Assembly: GCA_001787755.1 (NCBI GenBank) | Contig: MFYJ01000002.1 | Location: 1 to 59,345 of the forward strand | Direction: 5' to 3' | DNA length: 59,345 nt | From: Candidatus Peribacteria bacterium RIFOXYB1_FULL_54_35 | GTDB taxonomy: Bacteria > Patescibacteriota > Gracilibacteria > Peribacterales > Peribacteraceae | Part shown: positions 30,069 through 38,282 of the stretch, piece by piece | Layout of the letters: each line of letters begins with the position of its first letter | How positions within the stretch are numbered: position 1 is the first letter of the stretch | Program-made: the position numbers and the translations under genes | The notes under the pieces: model-generated | The model's input: the letters and a program-made list of their open reading frames with translations, nothing else | Told to the model about the DNA's origin: nothing | The model's database searches: none

Positions 30069-31397
30069 ATGAAACGCGATTTCACGAACTTCCTGATCCC
30101 CTTCGTTTACTTCATTGCAGGAACAACGGGCCTCGCAAGCGTCGCCTCCACTTTCTTCTACAAGGAAAACCTCCATCTCACCATCCAGCAGGTCCAGATT
30201 CTCGGTTCCATCTCCATCATCCCCTGGAGCATTAAACCCCTGTATGGACTGCTCTCAGACAGACAACCTATCTTCAAGCTGCGCAGGAAACCCTACCTCT
30301 TCCTCTCAGGCCTCTTCGGATGCGGCGGGTACCTCCTGCTCGCTCTCTGGGTACAGAGCTTCCGGGAAGCGATGCTTGCACTCATTCTCTCCGGATTGGG
30401 ATTCGCGCTGGCCGATGTCATCGTAGACGGCATCGTTGCCGAAAGCAGCCGCAGCCAGCAGACAGCAGGGAAACTCCAGAGCATCTGCCGGGGAGCCATC
30501 ATGACGGGAGCTCTCCTCGTCGCGTACGCATCCGGGCTGCTTGTTGAAATGATAGGCATACGGAATGTGTATCTCGCCACAGCTATCCTGCCGCTCTTCA
30601 CCAGCCTGTTTGCCATCCTCATCACCGAACCGCCAGGCACCGTGAAGCAGTTCTCTCTCAGGGAAACCTGGCAGAACATGAGGCTAGGCCTCACCCCAGC
30701 CATCCTGTGGTCATCGGTTTTCCTCTTCATCTGGCGGGCAACACCGAACAGCGGCGGAAGCCTCAGCTACTTTATGATCGACGAATTGCAGTTCGATCCG
30801 GAATTCTTCGGGAGGCTCAGCCTCATTGGCAACTTCATGGGAATCGTGGGTGTAGTGATCTTCCGTAAGTTCCTCATCAGTATCTCTCTCAGGAAACTCC
30901 TCTTCTGGATCATGATTGCAAGTGTCGTTCTCTCGCTCCCGAGCATCGGCCTCGTGTACAGGTGGTACGAGTACCTCGGCATGAGCCCAAAGATGTTCGC
31001 TATGGCAGATACCTTCATTACGGGGCCGCTCACCGAGATCGCATTCCTCCCGCTCCTCGTCCTCGTCGCACGCATCTGTCCGAAGGGCATAGAAGCGACA
31101 ATGTTCGCACTGCTCGCAAGCATCATGAATATCGGGCTTGCGGTGAGCGATCTCGGAGGCGCCTGGCTTGTCTCGATATTCGATGTCCACCAGGCAACGG
31201 ATACAATCGCAGCAAATTACACGCACATCGACAAAGTGCTCTGGATTGCCATCCTCTCCAGCTTCCTGCCCATGCCGCTCCTCCGGTTCCTCCCGGACAT
31301 CCGCGCAGCAGAGGAAATTCTTCCGAGCGATACTTCTCCCTCTGCAGAAGTACAGGAAGCACCCGGCATGCCGAGTGAGAAACGAGAGATTGTTTAG
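30069..31397 (+). CDS. BT1-family folate/pteridine carrier (MFS-like)
   Basis: A 442-residue, 12-helix transporter. SIIPWSIKPLYGLLSDRQPIFKLRRKPYLFL matches the BT1 (folate-biopterin transporter) signature PWxxKPxxGxxSDxxPxxxxRRxPY. Further matches are GFALADVIVDGIVAESSR and a conserved mid-protein GGSLSYFMIDEL. It is placed after folD, purF and purD; import of folates by a host-dependent cell is a fair inference. Its TAG overlaps the prfA stop on the opposite strand (TTAG). Confidence 0.85.
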   Translation: MKRDFTNFLIPFVYFIAGTTGLASVASTFFYKENLHLTIQQVQILGSISIIPWSIKPLYGLLSDRQPIFKLRRKPYLFLSGLFGCGGYLLLALWVQSFREAMLALILSGLGFALADVIVDGIVAESSRSQQTAGKLQSICRGAIMTGALLVAYASGLLVEMIGIRNVYLATAILPLFTSLFAILITEPPGTVKQFSLRETWQNMRLGLTPAILWSSVFLFIWRATPNSGGSLSYFMIDELQFDPEFFGRLSLIGNFMGIVGVVIFRKFLISISLRKLLFWIMIASVVLSLPSIGLVYRWYEYLGMSPKMFAMADTFITGPLTEIAFLPLLVLVARICPKGIEATMFALLASIMNIGLAVSDLGGAWLVSIFDVHQATDTIAANYTHIDKVLWIAILSSFLPMPLLRFLPDIRAAEEILPSDTSPSAEVQEAPGMPSEKREIV

Positions 31398-32449
31398 GAT
31401 GCAGCGATTCTCTGTTCCTGTTCCTTCTGATGCAACGCCTGAATGATGTCCCCTATGTCTCCATCCAGCACACCGGGGAGATTGCTGAAGTTTTCCCCTA
31501 ACCGGTGGTCGGTCACACGATCCTGCGGGTAGTTGTAGGTGCGGATCTTCTCACTGCGGTCCCCGGATCCTATCTGGCCGCTGCGCAACTCCCCCCTCTC
31601 CTTCGCAAGCCGCTCCTGCTCAGCGGCATACAGGCGGGAGCGGAGAATCCCCATCGCCTTGTGCTTGTTCTTGAGCTGGCTCTTCTCATCCTGGCAACTC
31701 ACCACCACCCCCGTCGGCAGATGGGTAATGCGCACTGCGGAATCCGTTCTGTTGACAGACTGTCCACCCGGACCGCTGCTGCGGAAGACATCGATACGCA
31801 GATCACCCTCCTTGATCTCGATATCGACCTCCTCAGCCTCCGGCAGAATAGCAACAGAAGCTGCAGAAGTGTGAATGCGCCCCTTGCTCTCCGTCACCGG
31901 AATCCTCTGCACCCTATGAACACCCGACTCAAACTTCAATTTTCCATATGCTCCTGCACCATCAATTTTGCACACTGCCTCTTTTATGCCGCCGCTCTCT
32001 GCATCCGCCTTGCTGAGCAGCTCTGTCCGCCAGCCCTGCTGCTCCGCAAACCGCAGATACATGCGCAGCAGTTCCGCAGCGAAGAGTGCCGCCTCTTCCC
32101 CTCCTGTCCCCGCCCGGACCTCCAGAATGACAGAACGGCTGTCGTTCGGATCCCGCGGGATGAGGAATAGTTCCATTTCCTTCGTCAGTTCCTGCAGACG
32201 AACTTTTGCACTCTTTGCTTCCTCTTCTGCCAGCGCCTTCAGTTCCGGATCGTCTCCGGCCTGCTGGACAAATGCAATGGATGCCTGGCAGGCATCGTAC
32301 TCTTTCAGCATCTCAATCAACGGCTCAAGTTCTGCAATGCGCTTGCCGATACGGGCGATCTCCTTCGGGTTTGAAAGGACTGCAGGATCCTGCATGGAAT
32401 CCTGGAGGACCTGCATCTCCCCTGCCAGTGCACGCAATTTTTCAATCAT
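31394..32449 (-). CDS. prfA: Peptide chain release factor 1
   Basis: A 351-residue class I release factor. The codon-recognition tripeptide is PVT (VQRIPVTESKGRIHTS), the RF1 type that reads UAA and UAG. The catalytic GGQ is in SSGPGGQSVNRTDSAVRI. The domain-1 coiled coil and RAGTGGEEAALFA are intact. TAGCAT lies 6 nt before the start, again a likely leaderless arrangement. prmC is not adjacent. A 94-bp repeat element lies 35 nt upstream. Confidence 0.97.
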   Translation of the reverse strand: MIEKLRALAGEMQVLQDSMQDPAVLSNPKEIARIGKRIAELEPLIEMLKEYDACQASIAFVQQAGDDPELKALAEEEAKSAKVRLQELTKEMELFLIPRDPNDSRSVILEVRAGTGGEEAALFAAELLRMYLRFAEQQGWRTELLSKADAESGGIKEAVCKIDGAGAYGKLKFESGVHRVQRIPVTESKGRIHTSAASVAILPEAEEVDIEIKEGDLRIDVFRSSGPGGQSVNRTDSAVRITHLPTGVVVSCQDEKSQLKNKHKAMGILRSRLYAAEQERLAKERGELRSGQIGSGDRSEKIRTYNYPQDRVTDHRLGENFSNLPGVLDGDIGDIIQALHQKEQEQRIAAS

Positions 32450-32483
32450 GTAAACATGCTACATGAAAACACACCGGAGAACG

Positions 32484-32577
32484 CTAGACACGGCGCCGTT
32501 TCTCAACGAACGTGTATAGATGTCCAAAGACTGTGTCTGTATCAATAGTGTCCGCAGACAAACGACGCCGTGTCTAG
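32484..32577 (-). repeat. 94-bp element with terminal inverted repeats, copy 1
   Basis: The ends are CTAGACACGGCGCCGTTT and AAACGACGCCGTGTCTAG, an 18-bp inverted repeat with one mismatch. Read on the minus strand it aligns along its whole length with 49555-49646 (CGTTTGTC, GCAGAC or GCGGAC, CTATTGAT, ACACAG, GGATATCT or GGACATCT in the same order). The stop codon TAG of the 32574-33089 gene is formed by its CTAG end. Confidence 0.8.
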
Positions 32578-33089
32578 AGTAATTCCAGATCAACCACGAC
32601 AGCGTTGCACCTGGAAGATGCCACAACCTCCGCAACCATGTTTTCAAGATTGGTTTCTAACTCTTTCCCTTCCCCCTCAGGCACAAAATACTGCGATATC
32701 TGCGGGAAAAATACAGAACTCCTTCCCGTACCTTCCGCCCAATCCCACCGCACGCTCTCGTCCGCCCGGGCGACAATACACGCCTGACCTGGCTGGAGTT
32801 CGGGCCTCTGCAGTCCTGCCTGCACAAACGTTGCCGGGCGATCCGTTGTGACCGTGATGTAGAGAGAATCCCTGCCCTCATACGCTTCACGCGCAAGATC
32901 CAGTGGAACCTGATCCCCAATCGGGTAATCCAAGATTACATAGTCCCCACGGAAGAGCTCACGGGGATCCACTCTGCGCGTCTCCAGGAAAACATGCGTA
33001 CCCGTTCCGGTCACGATAAGCGGCGGGATGAGCACCAGCACCATGATGAACACCTGGAGCGCCACGGCAATGAAGAGCGTGCGTTTCAT
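32574..33089 (-). CDS. GDYXXLXY-type membrane-anchored protein
   Basis: A 171-residue protein with an N-terminal membrane helix (residues 3-28) and an outside domain. The motif LFRGDYVILDYPIGDQ (about 46-61) is the GDYxxLxY signature of a family usually encoded next to DUF2157/DUF4401 membrane proteins, as here. Its ATG overlaps the stop of the 33086-34282 gene (ATGA), so they are coupled. Its last codons end in the 94-bp repeat. Function of the family is unknown. Confidence 0.8.
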   Translation of the reverse strand: MKRTLFIAVALQVFIMVLVLIPPLIVTGTGTHVFLETRRVDPRELFRGDYVILDYPIGDQVPLDLAREAYEGRDSLYITVTTDRPATFVQAGLQRPELQPGQACIVARADESVRWDWAEGTGRSSVFFPQISQYFVPEGEGKELETNLENMVAEVVASSRCNAVVVDLELL

Positions 33090-34282
33090 GAGGCTGTGAA
33101 AGAAGAGAGAATTTTCCGCCGCTTCCTCTCGATGCCCACTGTCATGGCAATAAGAAGAATCCCTCCGAGAATAAACGCGATGGACCTATCGAGCAGGGCA
33201 AAGGACCACGAGAAGTACTGAATGATAATGATGATCGATGCCGCAACAATTCCTGCATTCACCAGTCTGCCATTCTGTACGAGGATGCCGATCCACACAC
33301 CCCAGAGCGAGAGGACGAAGAGCACGAGAATGTAGAGGAAGTACAGGAACGCATTCTGTTCAAAAACGTAGCCAATGAGCGCCGTGTCTTGCCGCTGGAT
33401 GAGCAACACCGCAGAGAGGAGCAGAAGCACCAGCACGTAACTCCTCACTTCCATTCGTCCCATTCCTTTCACGCACGCAAGGAGAACAAGCACAAGAGAG
33501 GCGGCAGTGATGCACCACTGTTTCAGCGTTCCACCCATCGCAAACATTTCCTCCGGGATGCTCTCATCTGCGGTGGAAATGATGAACGGAACAACGACAA
33601 GCAGCACGCCGAAATTCAGCAGTGCGTCGTGAAGGAATGCGCAGTGCCTCTCCTTCCGAATAAGAAGGGAAAGAGATGCAAGACTCAAGCCAAGGAGCGG
33701 CAGTACGGGAAGAAGATTGTCGTGACTGCCAAGAAACTCCATCTGCCCTCCGAATCCCCATCCCCTGCCGCTATCAAGCCAGCCAAGCGCAAGAATGCCG
33801 AGCGGCACCGCAAGATACCCGTGCACTTTCTGCTGGCGCGCAAGACCCATGGCAAGAGCACCGACCATCCAGAGAAAAGGCCCCTGCCAGAACGTGAGGG
33901 AGTAGTGGAAGATCTGTGCCAACAGCATGATATTTGCTCCAAAGAGAATATCCGTGAGCAGCCAGAGAGACTCAGAAGTTCTCATAAGCTTTCTCTGCTC
34001 CGTAACGAACGCCCCTGCAACAACAACTCCATACCCCAGAAACAGAGTGGCGATGCGCTGGAAAGGTGTCATATCTGCCCAGTTGCTCCCGACGAACAGA
34101 ACAACTCCCAACCCGATAAGCACTGCCCCTACCGTGGCGAAGATCGTGACAGCCCGTGGCATACCATGCTGATCAAAGTGATCCGCATCTCCCAAGGCAG
34201 CCTTGAGTTTTGCAGCCTGCTCCTTGGTGAGGAGCTGCTTCTTCTGCCAATGCGCAAGGGCCTGTTCCACTGTCCAGGGCAT
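33086..34282 (-). CDS. DUF2157/DUF4401-like polytopic membrane protein
   Basis: A 398-residue protein. The soluble N-terminus MPWTVEQALAHWQKKQLLTKEQAAKL is the DUF2157-type start; about ten membrane helices follow (for example AVTIFATVGAVLIGLGVVLFVGSNW). The start at 34282 is chosen because the longer frame to 34522 overlaps mnmA and does not look protein-like. It forms an operon with the GDYXXLXY gene. The known three-part DUF2157-DUF4401-GDYXXLXY cluster appears here as two genes, suggesting fusion. Confidence 0.8.
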   Translation of the reverse strand: MPWTVEQALAHWQKKQLLTKEQAAKLKAALGDADHFDQHGMPRAVTIFATVGAVLIGLGVVLFVGSNWADMTPFQRIATLFLGYGVVVAGAFVTEQRKLMRTSESLWLLTDILFGANIMLLAQIFHYSLTFWQGPFLWMVGALAMGLARQQKVHGYLAVPLGILALGWLDSGRGWGFGGQMEFLGSHDNLLPVLPLLGLSLASLSLLIRKERHCAFLHDALLNFGVLLVVVPFIISTADESIPEEMFAMGGTLKQWCITAASLVLVLLACVKGMGRMEVRSYVLVLLLLSAVLLIQRQDTALIGYVFEQNAFLYFLYILVLFVLSLWGVWIGILVQNGRLVNAGIVAASIIIIIQYFSWSFALLDRSIAFILGGILLIAMTVGIERKRRKILSSFTAS

Positions 34283-34357
34283 GGCGGCATTGTATGCAAT
34301 TGCAGGGGCAAATTCTAGCCCATATCCTGTTTGATTCATTAAGATAGCAACCCGAAG

Positions 34358-35455
34358 ATGAAAGTACTCGTTGCCATGTCCGGCGGAGTAGATTCCAGCG
34401 TCACAGCACACCTGCTCAGAGAGCGGGGGCATGAGATCGTCGGAATGATGATGAAGATGTGGAGCGACCCCCTCGCGCCACCGGTGCGCACGTCGCCGAA
34501 GTCCTGTTGCTCCGTGGAACACATCGCACGTGCAAGAGTGGTTTCAGAAAAACTTGGTGTACCGTTCTACGTGGTAGATGTGGAACGCGCATTCAAAGAG
34601 AAAGTCGTGGATCCGTTCCTGGAAGGACATGCGAGAGGAGAAACACCCAACCCTTGTGTGGAATGCAACAAGCATATCAAATTCGGCTTGTTCCTTGAGA
34701 AAGCAAAAGAACTTGGATGTGAAAAAGTTGCGACAGGACACTATGCACGCATTGCAACGGAACAGGAGGCAGATGGCAGTCAGCGTTATCTGCTGCTGCA
34801 GGGAGCGGATACCAGTCGGGACCAGAGCTACTACCTCTACACACTCACACAGGAAAAACTGGCACACATCCTCTTTCCTCTCGGTGCCATGGAGAAGAAG
34901 GAGGTATACAGACTGGCAACTGCCTTTGGCATTTCGATTCCTGCACACTACCGCGAAACACAGGATGTCTGCTTCTACCCCGAGAAAAGTAAAGAAGCAT
35001 TCCTCAGACGGTACCTAGGTGCAGTGGAACAAGGTGACATCCGCATGGAAGACGGAAAGAAAGTTGGCACACACAAAGGACTTCCCTTCTACACCATAGG
35101 ACAGAGAAAAGGCCTGGGAATTGGGGGCTTACGCATTCCACTCCACGTCTCACGGGTGGAACCTCACACGAATACACTCTTCGTTGCAGAGGATGGGGAA
35201 GATCACGGGAAATCAGTACAAATATCTTCCCTGTCTTGGATCTCAAAGAGCCCTAGGAAAAGCGAAAAAGTGAGATTTTTTGCCAAGGTACATTCGACAG
35301 GAGAAAACCATCCGGGATCACTCCTCTACCGTGGGAAAGAGGGCACATTCACCTTCGATACTCCGCAGCGAGGCATAGCACCCGGACAAGCTCTTGTCCT
35401 CTACAGAGACCAGGAAGTAGTGGGGGGAGGAACAATAATTCCCTCTTCTTCCTAA
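34358..35455 (+). CDS. mnmA: tRNA-uridine 2-sulfurtransferase MnmA
   Basis: A 365-residue tRNA-thiolating enzyme that makes s2U34 in tRNA Lys, Glu and Gln. The PP-loop SGGVDSS is at residues 8-14. The catalytic cysteines are C100 (NPCVECNKHIKF) and C205 (TQDVCFY). ATGHYAR, SRDQSYYLY and FYTIGQRKGLGIGG are present. The C-terminal OB-like domain ends RGIAPGQALVLYRD. Length is typical. Confidence 0.97.
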   Translation: MKVLVAMSGGVDSSVTAHLLRERGHEIVGMMMKMWSDPLAPPVRTSPKSCCSVEHIARARVVSEKLGVPFYVVDVERAFKEKVVDPFLEGHARGETPNPCVECNKHIKFGLFLEKAKELGCEKVATGHYARIATEQEADGSQRYLLLQGADTSRDQSYYLYTLTQEKLAHILFPLGAMEKKEVYRLATAFGISIPAHYRETQDVCFYPEKSKEAFLRRYLGAVEQGDIRMEDGKKVGTHKGLPFYTIGQRKGLGIGGLRIPLHVSRVEPHTNTLFVAEDGEDHGKSVQISSLSWISKSPRKSEKVRFFAKVHSTGENHPGSLLYRGKEGTFTFDTPQRGIAPGQALVLYRDQEVVGGGTIIPSSS

Positions 35456-35557
35456 TTCTGCTCCAGCCCTGTACATAGCCTCTTCAAAGAATTTTCTCCC
35501 TGTTGATTCTCTGATAGAATGCCCCCTTGAGCACGTGCACAACGCCCCATTCTCTGC

Positions 35558-35563
35558 TATAAT
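35558..35563 (+). promoter_or_regulatory. -10 hexamer TATAAT just before the sortase gene
   Basis: TATAAT at 35558-35563 is four bases before the GTG at 35567. If it is the true -10, transcription would begin at or just after this GTG, so either the mRNA is leaderless or translation starts downstream. No consensus -35 is seen. Confidence 0.45.
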
Positions 35564-35566
35564 ACT

Positions 35567-36784
35567 GTGATTTTTGACTCCCCGAACCAACACGGCGCGA
35601 AGTACGACGAAGATGGGAACATCATTCTCCCTTCTGACGACTCTGGGGGCCACTCCAGTGAACATGTACTCGAGGAGGGAACATGGACGTCAATTGATGA
35701 CGAGAACGCAGGATCTGCAGAGCCTCCCAGGAGCAGCAGACTCACAAGACGCAGAAACCAACCCGCAAGCATCTGGCAGGATGCCCGCACGAAAATGCAC
35801 AATGTGTTTCAGGGGTTGACGGAGGAGGGTGCTTCCCAATACCGCTGGAGCATCCGCAGAATGCAGAGAAACAGTACTGCTGCATACCGTACTCTCGGAA
35901 GAAGCCTGGGAATCCTGTGGTCCTTCCTCACACAACCCGTTTGGATTGTCAATCCACGCAAACAGAGCGCCAAACAGTACAGCAGGCTCACACTCTTCGT
36001 GCTCGATACCGTGCGATTCGGAGGGACATTCGCCGCACTCTTCGTCTTCCTCTTTGTTTCACTGAACTACCAGAGCTTCTGGCAAATCACACAGTCATAC
36101 TTCAATCCTGTTAATTACATTCATTCCGCAAATTCCCGCGTCTCCGCAACACAGTCCGCACTCAAAGAGAAGCTGCTCCGCAGTCCCACGCTCGCAACAG
36201 CAGGATCGAACAATGGCGATCTCCTCGCCCTGCTCCCCGGTGTTGGCCCCCCGGAAAACAGAATGATTATCCCCAAACTTGATTTGAATATTCCGCTGGT
36301 TACCCCCTCCTATCAGGCACTCCTCTCTGAAAACTGGGAGGGACTGGAGAAGGATATCCAGGATGCACTGCAGCTCGGAGTTGTGCACTATCCCGGGACA
36401 GCCCGTCCGGGCCAGGCTGGCAACTTCTTTGTGACCGGCCATAGCTCCTACTACCCCTGGGCCCCGGGAAAGTACAAGAACGTCTTCGCGAGACTCCATG
36501 AGCTCAATGTCGGAGACGAGTTCTGGGTGTACTACGGCGGAGACAAGTACCGCTACATCATTCGCAAAGAAGAGGAAGTGAAACCTACCAATGTCAACGT
36601 ACTCGACCAGCCTGTGAGCAGGCGCACGGCAACTCTCATGACCTGCACTCCTGTTGGCACAACTTTACGCAGATTGATCCTTGCAGCTGAAGAGGTAGAC
36701 CCCCTCACGGGAACAAGCCTGATTGTCGGGCAGCAACATGCAAAACCGCTGCCAAAGATCAACGTGGAATCCCTCCCGATCTAA
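35567..36784 (+). CDS. Class D/E-like sortase
   Basis: A 405-residue membrane-bound transpeptidase that would attach proteins with LPxTG-like tails to the cell surface. The N-terminal 140 residues are disordered and cytosolic. A membrane helix lies at about 145-167 and the catalytic domain at about 225-395. The catalytic set is complete: H292 in VTGHSSYY, C360 in TLMTCTPVG and R368 in TLRRLIL. The TLxTC with downstream Arg is the sortase signature. The GTG start is uncertain. A candidate substrate with a QPETG tail is encoded at 45601-46569. Confidence 0.88.
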   Translation: MIFDSPNQHGAKYDEDGNIILPSDDSGGHSSEHVLEEGTWTSIDDENAGSAEPPRSSRLTRRRNQPASIWQDARTKMHNVFQGLTEEGASQYRWSIRRMQRNSTAAYRTLGRSLGILWSFLTQPVWIVNPRKQSAKQYSRLTLFVLDTVRFGGTFAALFVFLFVSLNYQSFWQITQSYFNPVNYIHSANSRVSATQSALKEKLLRSPTLATAGSNNGDLLALLPGVGPPENRMIIPKLDLNIPLVTPSYQALLSENWEGLEKDIQDALQLGVVHYPGTARPGQAGNFFVTGHSSYYPWAPGKYKNVFARLHELNVGDEFWVYYGGDKYRYIIRKEEEVKPTNVNVLDQPVSRRTATLMTCTPVGTTLRRLILAAEEVDPLTGTSLIVGQQHAKPLPKINVESLPI

Positions 36785-36807
36785 ACTGCTATACTCTCGG
36801 ATAGCTC

Positions 36808-36823
36808 CTTGCCGCTGTGGTGG
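36808..36823 (+). repeat. 16-nt duplicate of the tRNA-Leu 5' end
   Basis: CTTGCCGCTGTGGTGG here is identical to 36924-36939, where it forms the last three leader bases and first 13 bases of tRNA-Leu. It looks like a relic of a duplicated or excised tRNA end. Confidence 0.6.
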
Positions 36824-36926
36824 CCCACCTTCGTTTCGCACCTCTTTTCATTTCATTCCCCATGAGCGAAACTACGGAGGGTGAACCACCCTGCCATCTG
36901 CTCTTTTCCCATGAATACTCCTGCTT

Positions 36927-37017
36927 GCCGCTGTGGTGGAATGGTAGACACGGGGGACTTAAAATCCCCCGCCCGTTCTTTACGGGCGTGCTGGTTCAAG
37001 TCCAGCCAGCGGCACCA
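36927..37017 (+). tRNA. tRNA-Leu (anticodon UAA)
   Basis: A complete class II tRNA with encoded CCA (37015-37017). The acceptor stem GCCGCTG/CAGCGGC pairs perfectly. The D-loop contains AATGGTAGACAC. The anticodon stem GGGGGA/TCCCCC closes the loop CTTAAAA with anticodon TAA. The long variable arm GCCCGTTCTTTACGGGC and T-arm GCTGG-TTCAAGT-CCAGC are typical of leucine. It reads UUA and UUG. Confidence 0.97.
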
Positions 37018-37091
37018 TTCGACTCGGCTCTCCGGGCCTCGCTCATGGTCCTCGGACTGTGGCCTCGGGCCAAAAAATGCAGAGTCGAATG
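37016..37091. repeat. Inverted repeat immediately after tRNA-Leu
   Basis: CATTCGACTC (37016-37025, beginning inside the CCA end) pairs perfectly with GAGTCGAATG (37082-37091). The enclosed 56 nt are GC-rich with CGGGCCTCG/GGCCTCGGG words. A further hairpin GTCCGC-CGTAA-GCGGAC follows at about 37106-37122. It could be a processing or termination structure. Confidence 0.5.
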
Positions 37092-37197
37092 ACACTGAGT
37101 GAGTCCGCCGTAAGCGGACGAATCGAAGGGCCCAAAACAAACACATACAAAACAACAGGGCAAAAGCAATATATGAGCCGAGTCCGCTCCCAACTCC

Positions 37198-38043
37198 TCA
37201 CTCCCCGTACACCTGCAACGCAAGTGAGAGGATCTTTGCCATGGCCGCACGGTTCACGGGATCCTTCGGACCGAATTCCCCTGTGAGATTGCCCTGGCTG
37301 TCTGCGTAGCCGGAAACAATATTATCCGCAGCAGCACGCTCTATAGCACCACTGAACTCCGTCGAAGTTGTGACATCAGTAAAAACCGTACCGAGAGCAC
37401 GTTCGAAGAGAACTCCGAAAGCCTGAAGGACCGTCACGACCACTTCAGACCTGGTTGCAAAACGCTTCACATCCACCGACCCATCGCTGTACACCGCCCA
37501 ATGCAAGTGCTCAGCACAACGGATGTACTGCTCAGACCAGCTTCCTCTCGCGCTCTCATTGCGCAGTCCCCCTTCGGAGCAATCCAGAAGTATATGGCCA
37601 GTCGCCTCGATGGCCATCTTCGCGAGCTGCTCAACAGTGACACTGTCCTGCGGGCCAAAGAGCCCTATGGGCAAGCCATCGGCACCGCGGTACCCGGAAA
37701 CAATGCCCCGCTCTGCAACATCACGGACATAGGGGGCAAACCATGCATCACCGGGAACATCTGTGAGTTCCACCGGCACACCGTCGATATGGACACTCAC
37801 AAATTCTTGGAACGCGGCATCTTTCAGGGGGCTGCCCCTGCTCTCTCCCCCCTCAGGAAATAACTCATCGGAAAGCTGATAATCATGTTCAGCCTCTGCA
37901 GATGACTGCACCTCCGCACCCGCCTGCATGTCTTCTTCAAATTTCTGCAGATCCCCCATGAGGTAATCAAAATCGTCCGCTGCGATAGCAAAACCTCCTG
38001 GGAGCAAAAAACAGAGAAGCAAAGCAGCAACAATACGAACCAT
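37198..38043 (-). CDS. Secreted SLH-domain protein
   Basis: A 281-residue exported protein: signal peptide 1-21 (LLLCFLLPGGFAIAA), then an acidic region, then three SLH-type units from about 90 (LTDVPGDAWFAPYVRDVAERGIV, SGYRGADG; SWSEQYIRCAEHLHWAV; FTDVTTSTEFSGAIERAAADNIV, SGYADSQG, FGPKDPVNRAAMAKILSLAL). Unlike the two larger SLH proteins of the window it has no added domain. It may bind the wall polymer or cap the layer. Confidence 0.85.
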   Translation of the reverse strand: MVRIVAALLLCFLLPGGFAIAADDFDYLMGDLQKFEEDMQAGAEVQSSAEAEHDYQLSDELFPEGGESRGSPLKDAAFQEFVSVHIDGVPVELTDVPGDAWFAPYVRDVAERGIVSGYRGADGLPIGLFGPQDSVTVEQLAKMAIEATGHILLDCSEGGLRNESARGSWSEQYIRCAEHLHWAVYSDGSVDVKRFATRSEVVVTVLQAFGVLFERALGTVFTDVTTSTEFSGAIERAAADNIVSGYADSQGNLTGEFGPKDPVNRAAMAKILSLALQVYGE

Positions 38044-38180
38044 ACGGTGGGGAAGAATGAAGCAAGGCTATGCAGAGTGCGCTCAAACCACAATTGACAA
38101 TTGGCACGAGTTCTCCGTCTGTAGTTACCCATGAACCTATACCCTGGCACTCCCGGGAGGAGAAGGATCACCAATCCCGC

Positions 38181-38223
38181 CGGCCATAGCCACGTCGCTC
38201 GCGAGCGACGTGGCGAAGGCTGG
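38181..38223. repeat. Hairpin with perfect 26-bp palindrome and ATA/GAA loop
   Basis: Positions 38189-38214 are self-complementary (GCCACGTCGCTCG and its complement). Outside it an internal loop ATA (38186-38188) faces GAA (38215-38217), and GGCC pairs with GGCT beyond. The arrangement CC-ATA-GC...GC-GAA-GG repeats that at 106-194. It lies 60 nt before carB. Confidence 0.65.
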
Positions 38224-38282
38224 TGAGATACACCCCGAACCGCTTGTGCGTCATAGGCAATTCCTCTACTCTCCACCGGAAC

